64,000 nt of DNA from Rhodoblastus sp963713695 (GTDB lineage: Bacteria; Pseudomonadota; Alphaproteobacteria; Rhizobiales; Beijerinckiaceae): the NCBI GenBank assembly GCA_963713695.1, contig CAVQMU010000002.1, positions 372,001-436,000 of the forward strand. Direction: 5' to 3'. Position numbers and translations under genes: made by a program. A model generated the notes under the pieces. The model was not told where the DNA came from, made no database searches, and worked only from the letters and a program-made list of their open reading frames with translations. Shown one piece after another: positions 57,145-64,000 of this stretch (positions are counted from its first letter, which is position 1; each line of letters begins with the position of its first letter).

Positions 57145-57750
57145 TCATGAACTTGAGCCACGTGCGACGCGGCGAGGATGGATCGTTTCGCCGCGACGAA
57201 GCATCGCCATGAGTTCAACAATCTTCGCTTTTCGTTTTTCCGCGGTCTTCGCTTGATGCACCCGATAGATAATGGCGTAGCGATTCGCAGAGTCCAAAGT
57301 GTCAAACACCCGACGAGCGCTAGGGTCGCCATCCAGCGCGGCCTGCAAGTCAGCGTGAGGGATTGCCATGCTTTGTGATGGGTAGGCGGCCTCCCATCGC
57401 CCGTCCGCTTTTGCCGCGTCAACCTGCGCTAGTCCATTTTGTGTCATTTGGCCTAATTCGATCAGTTTCTTGACCCGCTCGCAGTTTATTTTCGACCACG
57501 TGCTCTTGGGTTTTCGTGGCGTGAAACGCGTCTTGAAATAAAACTCATCCACACTGCCCAACTGCCCATCGATCCAGCCGTGCGCAAGCGCGAGATCAAT
57601 GGCGTCCGACTTGTTAAGTGTTGCCTCTGCAGCGACTTTCTTTGCGAACTTGAGCCAAGCACCCTGAGAATTGAGGGGCTGGGTTGCCAACCAATCCTCG
57701 AAGGCGGCGGCGTTTGAGAAACTCAGAAGGGGAAGTTTGTCGGCGGCCAT
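57145..57750 (-). CDS. YdeI/OmpD-associated family protein
   Basis: 201 residues. The family text is complete: FEDWLATQPLNSQGAWLKFAKK, DAIDLALAHGWIDGQLGSVDEFYFKTRFTPRKPKSTWSKINCERVKKLIELGQM, then ADGRWEAAYPSQS, and the C-terminal NRYAIIYRVHQAKTAEKRKAKI. YdeI-like proteins are small cytoplasmic proteins linked in some bacteria to resistance to antimicrobial peptides; mechanism unknown. The gene is less GC-rich than its neighbours, which fits later acquisition. It lies alone between the oxygenase and PFOR regions. Confidence 0.9.
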   Translation of the reverse strand: MAADKLPLLSFSNAAAFEDWLATQPLNSQGAWLKFAKKVAAEATLNKSDAIDLALAHGWIDGQLGSVDEFYFKTRFTPRKPKSTWSKINCERVKKLIELGQMTQNGLAQVDAAKADGRWEAAYPSQSMAIPHADLQAALDGDPSARRVFDTLDSANRYAIIYRVHQAKTAEKRKAKIVELMAMLRRGETIHPRRVARGSSS

Positions 57751-58050
57751 GGCGTCACGATAGCATTTTGTCCAGCAATTCTACCCGAACGGTTCTACGG
57801 ATTGTGGAAGACAGAAGTCCATCCTCGATTTCCTCATAATGCGGTTCCGTGAGTGTGCATATCTCAACATTTCTGAACCGATAATTTGGGCCAAGCCGAT
57901 CAATGGCTTGGCCGGAACAGACTTCAGGTGCAAATCTCTGCCTATGTCCGCAATCCCTCGCGAAGACGGCTTTGCCGGCGACGTCGGCGGCCTAACGCTT
58001 TCCGCCATTCCCGGTCATTCGCAATCAGCGCCAAGCGTCGCTTTTATCCG
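57751..58050. other. Gene-free region between ydeI-like and PFOR operons
   Basis: About 300 bases with mixed composition, lower GC at the left. An open frame at 57839-58054 (71 codons) lacks a ribosome site and any family feature, so it is not called. No clear terminator for the leftward PFOR operon is seen; the leftward ydeI-like promoter should lie at 57,751-57,850. Confidence 0.45.
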
Positions 58051-59676
58051 CTAGATCGCTTCGGGAACCATGGCGATGGCGCCGCATGGGCATTCCTGGG
58101 CGCAGACGCCGCAGCCCTTGCAGTAGTCGTATTTGAAGGAAAATCCCTTGCCGGGGCCGAGCTTGGTCACGGCATTGTCGGGGCAGACGCCATAGCAATT
58201 GTCGCATTCGAAGCAATTGCCGCAGGACAGGCATCGCCGCGCCTCGTAGAGCGCGTTGCCGGCGTCGAGTCCCTGCACCACTTCCTCGAAGGTCGAGGTG
58301 CGCCGCGCCATTTCCAGCACGGGCCTTAGCGTTTTCGGCGCTTCGCCATAGTACCACGTGTTCAGCTTGTCGATCGTCGCGAGTTCGTGCGGCGCCGGAT
58401 GGACGTAGGTCTCATTGCCCAGGAAGGCGTCGATGTTGCGCGCGGCAAGTTTTCCGTGGCCCACCGCGACCGTCACCGTGCGTTCGGACGGCGCCATGTC
58501 GCCGCCCGCGAAAATACCGCGGGCGCCGGTCATCATGTCCGCGCCGACCTGCACGGTTCCGTCCTTGATCTCCAGCCCCTCGACGCCCTGCAAAAGCGAA
58601 AGATCGACGTCCTGCCCCAGCGCGAGAATGACCGAATCCGCTTCGAGCGTTTCATATTCGCCGGTGGGCTGCGGAAAGCCTTTTTCGTCGAGCGCCATCT
58701 TTTCGACGGTGATCGATCCGGCCTCGACATTCTTGATCGTCGAGAGCCATTTCATCAGCACGCCTTCTTCCAGCGCCTCTTCGAGTTCAAAATCGTGCGC
58801 CGGCATTTTTTCACGCGTGCGGCGATAGACGATCACCGCCTCCTCCGCGCCGAGCCGCTTGGCGGTGCGCGCCACGTCGAACGCGGTGTTGCCGCCGCCG
58901 TAAACAATGACGCGGCGCCCGAGCAGGGGCGTTTCCTCGCCCTCCATCGAGCGCAGCACCTGCACGGCGTCGAGCACCTTGGCCGCCTCGCCCGCGGGGA
59001 TATAGGCGCGTTTGGCGATATGCGCGCCGACCGCGAGGAAGGACGCGTCGAAGTTTTCAGCGCGCATCGCGTCGTGGATGTTCTCCACCTTGGAATTATA
59101 GAGAATGGTCACGCCGAGATCGGCGATGCGCCGCACTTCCGCGTCCAGGATTTCGCGGGGCAGGCGATATTTCGGAATGCCGAAACGCATCATGCCGCCG
59201 GGCGCGGGGCCGGCTTCCCTGATCGTCACGGCGTGGCCGAGCCGTGCAAGCTGATAAGCGGCCGACAACCCTGCAGGACCGGCGCCGACGATGAGAACCT
59301 TCTTGCCTGTCGTCGCGGCGGGCGGCGCAAATTTCCAGCCCTTGTCGATCGCCATGTCCCCGAGAAAACGCTCGACCGAATTGATGCCGACGGAACTGTC
59401 GACCGCCGCGCGATTGCAGGCGCTTTCGCAGGGGTGATAGCAGACGCGTCCCATCACGGCGGGCAGCGGATTGTTCTGCGTCAGCGAGCGCCAGGCCTCC
59501 TCGTAGGTGCCGCTTTCGGCCAGGGCCAGCCAGCCCTGGATGTCCTCGCCCGCGGGGCAGGCGTGGTTGCAGGGCGGCAGCCGCCGCACATATTCCGGCC
59601 GGACCGTGCGCCACGATCCCGTGTGGTTGGCCAGCGACGTGCCTGCGTCGAGCGTGGTGGCGAAGGGATGCTCCAT
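58051..59676 (-). CDS. NAD(P)H-dependent, GltD-like flavoprotein fused to a 2[4Fe-4S] ferredoxin (PFOR partner)
   Basis: 541 residues from ATG 59676, 13 bases after the beta-subunit stop. The N-terminal Fe-S domain has CNHACPAGEDIQGW and CYHPCESACNR. The FAD fold follows (VLIVGAGPAGLSAAYQLARLGH near 132), then the NAD(P)H fold (VIVYGGGNTAFDVARTAKRLGA near 275), as in the glutamate synthase small subunit. The C-terminal 75 residues add a PorD-like ferredoxin with eight Cys in two clusters (CLSCGNCFECDNCYGVC; CKGCGVCAQECPCGA). The fusion can pass electrons between NAD(P)H and the 2-oxoacid oxidoreductase directly. Last gene of the four-gene operon. Confidence 0.9.
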   Translation of the reverse strand: MEHPFATTLDAGTSLANHTGSWRTVRPEYVRRLPPCNHACPAGEDIQGWLALAESGTYEEAWRSLTQNNPLPAVMGRVCYHPCESACNRAAVDSSVGINSVERFLGDMAIDKGWKFAPPAATTGKKVLIVGAGPAGLSAAYQLARLGHAVTIREAGPAPGGMMRFGIPKYRLPREILDAEVRRIADLGVTILYNSKVENIHDAMRAENFDASFLAVGAHIAKRAYIPAGEAAKVLDAVQVLRSMEGEETPLLGRRVIVYGGGNTAFDVARTAKRLGAEEAVIVYRRTREKMPAHDFELEEALEEGVLMKWLSTIKNVEAGSITVEKMALDEKGFPQPTGEYETLEADSVILALGQDVDLSLLQGVEGLEIKDGTVQVGADMMTGARGIFAGGDMAPSERTVTVAVGHGKLAARNIDAFLGNETYVHPAPHELATIDKLNTWYYGEAPKTLRPVLEMARRTSTFEEVVQGLDAGNALYEARRCLSCGNCFECDNCYGVCPDNAVTKLGPGKGFSFKYDYCKGCGVCAQECPCGAIAMVPEAI

Positions 59677-59689
59677 GGTCGCCCTGTCC

Positions 59690-60724
59690 TCAGATTTCGT
59701 CGTCAGCGTCGAGAAGCCCATATTCCGCGATATGGGCGTCGCACATCGCCTGCATGCGGGCGACGCGAGGATCCTCATGCCCGTCGCGAAACAGATGCGC
59801 GAAACGTTTTTGCGGCCGCATGTAGTCCGTCACCGGGATTTTACGCCTGATCTTCCGGACATGCGTGACCTTGCCGTGCTCGGCCTCGAAGATCGGATAG
59901 AGGCCGCATTCGACCGCCATGCGCGCGAGGCGGATCGTGTCGTGCGACGCCGCGCCCCAGCCGAGCGGGCAGGGCACGTTGATCTGGATATAGCGCGCGC
60001 CATGGATCGACATGGCCTTGGTCACCTTGCGTTCGAGATCGTGCAGGTCGGCGACGGTGGCGGTGGCGACATAGGGAATGTTATGCGCGACGGCGATCTT
60101 CGGCACGGACTTGCCCGTGCCGAACACATTGCCCGGCTCGGGGCCGAGCGCGGGCGTGGTGGCGGTGCGCGCGGTCGGCGGCGTTGCCGAGGAGCGTTGC
60201 ACGCCGGTGTTCATGTAGCCTTCGTTATCGTAGCAGATGTAGAGCACGTCGTCGTTGCGCTCGAACATGCCGGACAGGCACTGGAAGCCGATGTCGGTGG
60301 TGCCGCCGTCGCCGCCTTGCGCGACGACCCGGACTTCATGGCGATTTTTCACCCGCATGGCCGCGGCGACGCCGGTCGCCACCGCCGCGGCGTTGCCGAA
60401 CAGCGAATGCAGCCAAGGCAATTGCCAGGATGTCTCGGGATAAGGCGTGGTGAAAACTTCGAGGCAGCCGGTGGCGTTGACGGCGATGAGATTATTGCCC
60501 GACGCCCGCATGGCCGCGTCGATGGCGTAGCGCGCGCCAAGCGCCTCGCCGCAGCCCTGGCAGGCGCGGTGGCCGCAGGTCAAGGCGTTCGACCGCTCCA
60601 GCGACGCCTGCACGGAGCGCTCGTCTTCCGCCACCAGCCTGTTGCCGACGGTGAAGGTGCCCTTCTGGTAATATTTGAGCTTTTGCGAAGCTTCCTCGGG
60701 CGCGATGATTTCGGCGTCGGTCAT
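59690..60724 (-). CDS. porB: 2-oxoacid (pyruvate):ferredoxin oxidoreductase, beta subunit
   Basis: 344 residues from ATG 60724 (GAGG six bases upstream; GTG 60736 overlapping the alpha stop is the alternative). The TPP-binding block is VAQGGDGGTTDIGFQCLSG with YICYDNEGYMNTGVQRSS, the PFOR beta signature. The proximal [4Fe-4S] cluster cysteines lie in CGHRACQGCGEA near 46 and one further on. It performs the decarboxylating half reaction on pyruvate or a related 2-oxoacid. The sequence context is closer to pyruvate than to 2-oxoglutarate enzymes, but this is a judgement. Gene order gamma-alpha-beta-fusion on one strand. Confidence 0.9.
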   Translation of the reverse strand: MTDAEIIAPEEASQKLKYYQKGTFTVGNRLVAEDERSVQASLERSNALTCGHRACQGCGEALGARYAIDAAMRASGNNLIAVNATGCLEVFTTPYPETSWQLPWLHSLFGNAAAVATGVAAAMRVKNRHEVRVVAQGGDGGTTDIGFQCLSGMFERNDDVLYICYDNEGYMNTGVQRSSATPPTARTATTPALGPEPGNVFGTGKSVPKIAVAHNIPYVATATVADLHDLERKVTKAMSIHGARYIQINVPCPLGWGAASHDTIRLARMAVECGLYPIFEAEHGKVTHVRKIRRKIPVTDYMRPQKRFAHLFRDGHEDPRVARMQAMCDAHIAEYGLLDADDEI

Positions 60725-60732
60725 GGCTGGCC

Positions 60733-61995
60733 TCACTCGGCGGGAATGTTGGATTCGGCGGCGAGTTGCTTGAGGATGTTTTCAGCGGTCGAGCCCGAGC
60801 GGCGGGTTTTCCGGGCATGGTGGATCTCGCGCCCGACGATTCGGTCGTTGAGATCGAGGAAATGCGTGCTTTCCCAGGGCTGATCGACAGCCTGCTGGAA
60901 CAGGCGGCGCAACGACGCGCAGGTGATCGGGCGGCCGCCGAGGCCCGCGACGGCCGAATGCAGGCGCGGCGGCTGCGGCAGGTTGCGCAAGGCCATGTCG
61001 ACATCGTTGGCGAGCGGGCCGCCCATGCCGACGGAGATGCTTTTCTCCACTACAACCACGTCTTTCGCCTGCGCCAGCGCATCGCGCAGCGCTTCGACCG
61101 GGAAGGGGCGATAGGCGACAAGCGTGACGAGGCCGATTTTTTGGCCCTCCTCGCGCATCTCGTCGATCACGTCCTTGATCGTGCCGCAGACCGAGCCCAT
61201 CGCGACGACCAGCGTCTCGGCGTCCTCGACGCGATAGGGGCGCACCAACCCCCCGGATTCGCGCCCGAACAATTCGGCGAAATCAGCCGAGAATTTCGGG
61301 ATCAGGCGCAGCGCCTGGGTCTGCTTGTAATGGGCGAGAAAGCGCACTTCCATGAAAGCTTCCGGGCCGACCATGGCGCCGATCGACGCGGGCTCCCTGG
61401 GGTCGAGAACCTGCACCGGATCATAGGGCGGCAGGAAGGCGTCCACCGAGGCCTGGTCGGGAATGTCGACGCGCTCCATCGCGTGCGTCAGGATAAAGCC
61501 GTCGACGCAGACCATGATCGGCATGGACAGTTCTTCCGCCAGCCGGAAGGCGAGGATGTGCAGGTCCACCGCCTCCTGGTTGGTTTCGGCGAACAGCTGC
61601 ATCCAGCCGGCGTCGCGCATCGCCATGGCGTCGGAATGGTCGTTCCAGATATTGATTGGCGCGCCGATGGCGCGATTGCCGAGCGTCATCACGATCGGCA
61701 AGCCCAGCCCAGAGGCGTTGTAGACAGCTTCCGCCATGAACAGAAGGCCCTGGGAGGCTGTCGCCGTATAGGCGCGGGCCCCCGCCGCCGAGGCGCCGAT
61801 GGCGACCGACAGCGCCGCGAATTCGCTCTCGACATTGATGAATTCGCAATTGACGAGGCTGCCGTCCTTGACCAGGTCGCCGATGCCTTCGACGATATGC
61901 GTTTGAGGCGTGATCGGATAGGCGCAGATCACTTCCGGCCGGCACAGGGCTATGGCCTCGGCCATGGCGTGCGACCCTTCGATTTGCTTCAGCAT
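60733..61995 (-). CDS. porA: 2-oxoacid (pyruvate):ferredoxin oxidoreductase, alpha subunit
   Basis: 420 residues from ATG 61995, seven bases after a GAGGAG site that overlaps the gamma stop. The TPP pyrimidine-binding domain shows GSHAMAEAIALCRPEVICAYPITPQTHIVE and FINVESEFAALSVAIGASAAGARAYTATASQGLLFM; domain II follows (LVVAMGSVCGTIKDVIDEMREEG). It dimerises with the beta subunit to form the active site for CoA-dependent oxidation of pyruvate to acetyl-CoA, or the reverse. The operon arrangement implies a heterotetrameric PFOR. Confidence 0.92.
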   Translation of the reverse strand: MLKQIEGSHAMAEAIALCRPEVICAYPITPQTHIVEGIGDLVKDGSLVNCEFINVESEFAALSVAIGASAAGARAYTATASQGLLFMAEAVYNASGLGLPIVMTLGNRAIGAPINIWNDHSDAMAMRDAGWMQLFAETNQEAVDLHILAFRLAEELSMPIMVCVDGFILTHAMERVDIPDQASVDAFLPPYDPVQVLDPREPASIGAMVGPEAFMEVRFLAHYKQTQALRLIPKFSADFAELFGRESGGLVRPYRVEDAETLVVAMGSVCGTIKDVIDEMREEGQKIGLVTLVAYRPFPVEALRDALAQAKDVVVVEKSISVGMGGPLANDVDMALRNLPQPPRLHSAVAGLGGRPITCASLRRLFQQAVDQPWESTHFLDLNDRIVGREIHHARKTRRSGSTAENILKQLAAESNIPAE

Positions 61996-62006
61996 CAAGC
62001 AGCTCC

Positions 62007-62588
62007 TCAAATCGGCGCCACAGCTTTTTGTTGCGCCATCACGAGATCATGGGCCTCGGTGGCGGCGGCGACATTGGCCGCGCCGATGCGGCCGGGAAAA
62101 GCCCGTTCGATCGCCTGCCGGACGCTGTCCAGGTGAACGATTCCGGCCAGCGCGGCGAAGGCGCCGAGCAAGGCGGCGTTCGGCAGGGGACGTCCGACAT
62201 GTTTCAGCGCCAGTTCCGTGGCCGGGACGATGACGGCATGGCCGCGCGGAAGGCTGTTCGCCGTCTGCGCTATGTGCAGTTCCTCGAAACTCTTGTTGGA
62301 GTTGACGAGCAGAAAGCCATCCTTGCGCAATCCGGAGAAGACGTCGATGACCTTGAACAAAGTCGGATCTTGCACGATCAGGCAGTCCGGCTCCTGGATC
62401 GGTTCGCGCAGGCGGATTTCCTTTTCGGCGATGCGGCAGAACGCGACGACGGGGGCGCCCGTGCGCTCCGATCCGAAACTGGGAAAGGCCTGGGCGTGAC
62501 GCCCCTCGTTGAAGGCGGCGATCGACAGCATTTCAGCGCCGGTGACGACGCCCTGGCCCCCGCGGCCGTGGATGCGAATCTGGAACAT
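62007..62588 (-). CDS. porG: 2-oxoacid (pyruvate):ferredoxin oxidoreductase, gamma subunit
   Basis: 193 residues from ATG 62588. It opens with the gamma signature FQIRIHGRGGQGVVTGAEML and continues AFPSFGSERTGAPVVAFCRI, PDCLIVQDPTLF and GRPLPNAALLGAFAALAGIV. The gamma subunit binds CoA-side elements of the complex. First gene of the operon; the promoter should lie within 62,589-62,842, the 254-base gap before the RND adaptor gene on the same strand. Confidence 0.93.
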   Translation of the reverse strand: MFQIRIHGRGGQGVVTGAEMLSIAAFNEGRHAQAFPSFGSERTGAPVVAFCRIAEKEIRLREPIQEPDCLIVQDPTLFKVIDVFSGLRKDGFLLVNSNKSFEELHIAQTANSLPRGHAVIVPATELALKHVGRPLPNAALLGAFAALAGIVHLDSVRQAIERAFPGRIGAANVAAATEAHDLVMAQQKAVAPI

Positions 62589-62842
62589 TCAGCCTCGTTC
62601 CGAAGCATGTGGCGCGGGAGGAGTTGCGCCGCGATTCAGCCGGTTTATTTGTTTTTTGACCCAGCCTCGGCGAAGAGTAGCAAGTTGCCGGACCCCGTCA
62701 AGCCGCGACTGGCGCGCGAGGGCTGCGCAATTGGTCGTGGCCGGGAGCGCGACCAGCGAACATTCGTTCGCCGAACGCGCCCAGCTTTTTGTTGTGGCGC
62801 ATAAACTTGTCAGAAAACCGACCGGCGCCCCGGCAATATGCG

Positions 62843-64000
62843 TCAGGGCTGGACGGTATCGCCCTCGGCCAGCGAATCCGGCGGATTGACGATGATCCGG
62901 TCGTTGGTGTCGACTCCCTTGGAGACTTCGAGCGTCGCTCCGAGGTCGTTGGCGATGGCGACGGGCTGCAGATGGACGCGGTTTTCGCTGTCGAGCACCG
63001 CGACGTTGGGCCCTTCGGCGCGGAACAGCAGGCTGTTTGCGGGTATCGCCAGCGGCGCCTTGGGGCGTAGCGGCAGCGACACCTGCACATAGGCGCCGGG
63101 CGTCAGCTTGCCCTCGGGATTGGCGAGCGTAAGCTCCACCTTCTGGGAGCGCGTCGTCACGTCGATGGCGCCGGCGATGCGCGCCACCTGGCCCGGAAAG
63201 GCCTGGCCCGGCAATTCGCTCTGCGTGACGATCACCTTGTCGCCGACCGCGACGCTTTGAGAATAAGCCTGCGGCAGGTCGATGAAGACGCGAAGCGGAT
63301 CGGTCTTGGCCATGGTGAACAGCGCAACGCCGCCGCCGCCGGCGTTGATCAGGTTGCCCAGATCGACATTGCGCTGGGTGATGACGCCGTCGAACGGCGC
63401 CAGAACGTGCTTGAAGGCCGTCATTTCCAGCAATTGCTGGACATTGGCTTCGGCGGCGTTCTGCAGGGCGACGGACGTGTCATAGGCGTTCTGGTGCGTG
63501 TCGAGATCCTGCCGGGCGACCGAATCCTGGGCGAAAAGCTTTTTCCAGCGCTCCAGCGCAACTTTCGCCAGCACGACATTGGCCTTGGCGTTTTCCAGCT
63601 GCGCCTTGTTTTGCGCCAATTGCTGGTCGAGTTCGGGCGTGTCGAGTTCGGCGAGCGTCTGTCCCTTGGTCACGCGCGAGCCAATATCGACCAGGAAGGT
63701 TCGGATATAGCCGCTGTCGCGCGCGTATATGGTTGTTTCGTTGTCGCCGCGCAGGGTGGCCGGTAGGGTCAGGGCGCCCGAACTTTTTGTCGGCGTCGGC
63801 GTGGTGGTTTTCACGAAGATCTTCTGGCTCTCCGCCGAACGCGCTTCCAGTTCGGCCCGCGCGGAGCCGCGCGTCAGGATCACCTTCACGGCGCCGAGCG
63901 CCAGGATGACGCAAAACAGCAGCGCGCCGCGCTGAGCGGCGCGCCAGATGGCGCCGCGCCTGGGCAAGTGCATGTGGCCGTCGTCGCTGTGCAACGCCAT
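62843..64000 (-). CDS. RND-type efflux adaptor (periplasmic membrane fusion protein)
   Basis: 385 residues visible; an ATG lies exactly at the right edge, so the true start may be here or beyond the window. An N-terminal anchor (ALLFCVILALGAVKVIL, about 27-43), a lipoyl half (ETTIYARDSGYIRTFLVDIGSRVTKGQTLAELDTPEL), a coiled-coil hairpin (LDQQLAQNKAQLENAKANVVLAKVALERWKKLF), and beta-barrel and proximal domains (GAYVQVSLPLRPKAPLAIPANSLLFR) match HlyD_D23/RND adaptors. The inner-membrane pump gene would be expected downstream, but the next gene is porG, so the partner may lie to the right. Confidence 0.9.
   Translation of the reverse strand: MALHSDDGHMHLPRRGAIWRAAQRGALLFCVILALGAVKVILTRGSARAELEARSAESQKIFVKTTTPTPTKSSGALTLPATLRGDNETTIYARDSGYIRTFLVDIGSRVTKGQTLAELDTPELDQQLAQNKAQLENAKANVVLAKVALERWKKLFAQDSVARQDLDTHQNAYDTSVALQNAAEANVQQLLEMTAFKHVLAPFDGVITQRNVDLGNLINAGGGGVALFTMAKTDPLRVFIDLPQAYSQSVAVGDKVIVTQSELPGQAFPGQVARIAGAIDVTTRSQKVELTLANPEGKLTPGAYVQVSLPLRPKAPLAIPANSLLFRAEGPNVAVLDSENRVHLQPVAIANDLGATLEVSKGVDTNDRIIVNPPDSLAEGDTVQP

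Noticed and set aside
57839..58054. A 71-codon open frame between the YdeI-like and PFOR genes
   Set aside because: No ribosome site, no family resemblance and it overlaps the 3' end of the opposite-strand PFOR partner gene.

Overview
The window is a high-GC chromosomal segment of an alphaproteobacterium. The likely home is Hyphomicrobiales close to the methylotrophic Beijerinckiaceae/Methylocystaceae. Supporting this are a PQQ/quinoprotein-dehydrogenase accessory operon, a PqqC-type protein, alphaproteobacterial forms of carB, serA, panD and greA, abundant TetR control, and short intergenic palindromic repeats. No phage, transposase, rRNA operon or CRISPR array is visible. Genus-level placement is inference.

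Layout. 0-5.5 kb (minus strand): a six-gene operon with an MxaJ-like binding protein, a NitT/TauT-type ABC importer (binding protein, permease, ATPase), a PqqC-like protein and a PQQ-system binding protein that runs off the left edge. 5.8-9.2 kb: a full-length but heavily frame-broken aas (MFS-acyltransferase-acyl-ACP synthetase), divergent from a TetR gene, with three near-identical palindromes between them. 10-14.3 kb: dctA, a thioredoxin-like protein, and a minus-strand run of cytochrome c, GtrA, TspO and hydrolase genes. 14.6-18.7 kb: carB and greA. 19.3-29 kb: an accessory surface locus with an unknown protein, an RTX-like repeat protein with a strong terminator, a glycosyltransferase, a methyltransferase and two very large multidomain glycosyltransferases. 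29-38.4 kb: housekeeping and stress genes (ADH, isochorismatase-like, DUF72, cytochrome b561, YceI, tRNA-Ile, thioesterase, msrB, panD, serA, HhH protein, tRNA-Gln, TauE/SafE, XRE regulator, receiver protein). 38.4-45.9 kb: RibD-like reductase, AraC/P450 pair, peroxiredoxin, PRC-barrel protein, MFS, glycosyltransferase. 46-50.3 kb: ABC exporter and glycogen-debranching-type enzyme. 50.3-54.1 kb: EmrAB-type pump with a TetR repressor and two operators. 54.1-57.8 kb: O-methyltransferase, small unknown gene, carotenoid oxygenase, YdeI-like protein. 58-62.6 kb: a four-gene pyruvate/2-oxoacid:ferredoxin oxidoreductase operon with an NAD(P)H-linking fusion subunit. 62.8-64 kb: an RND-type adaptor at the right edge.

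A property of the sequence itself matters for annotation. About ten genes, including the normally essential carB, are interrupted by frame shifts. Every break I resolved can be repaired by removing inserted bases, and the protein then reads through with recognisable motifs and no nonsense codons. I read this mainly as insertion-type assembly error, not gene decay, and give whole-gene spans for the broken genes.

The points most worth follow-up are the PqqC-like protein with a glutamine at a catalytic histidine position inside a two-importer operon, the RTX-like/unknown/glycosyltransferase surface locus, the three-operator aas/TetR promoter, the 123-bp dispersed hairpin repeat, and the PFOR operon with its GltD-PorD fusion.
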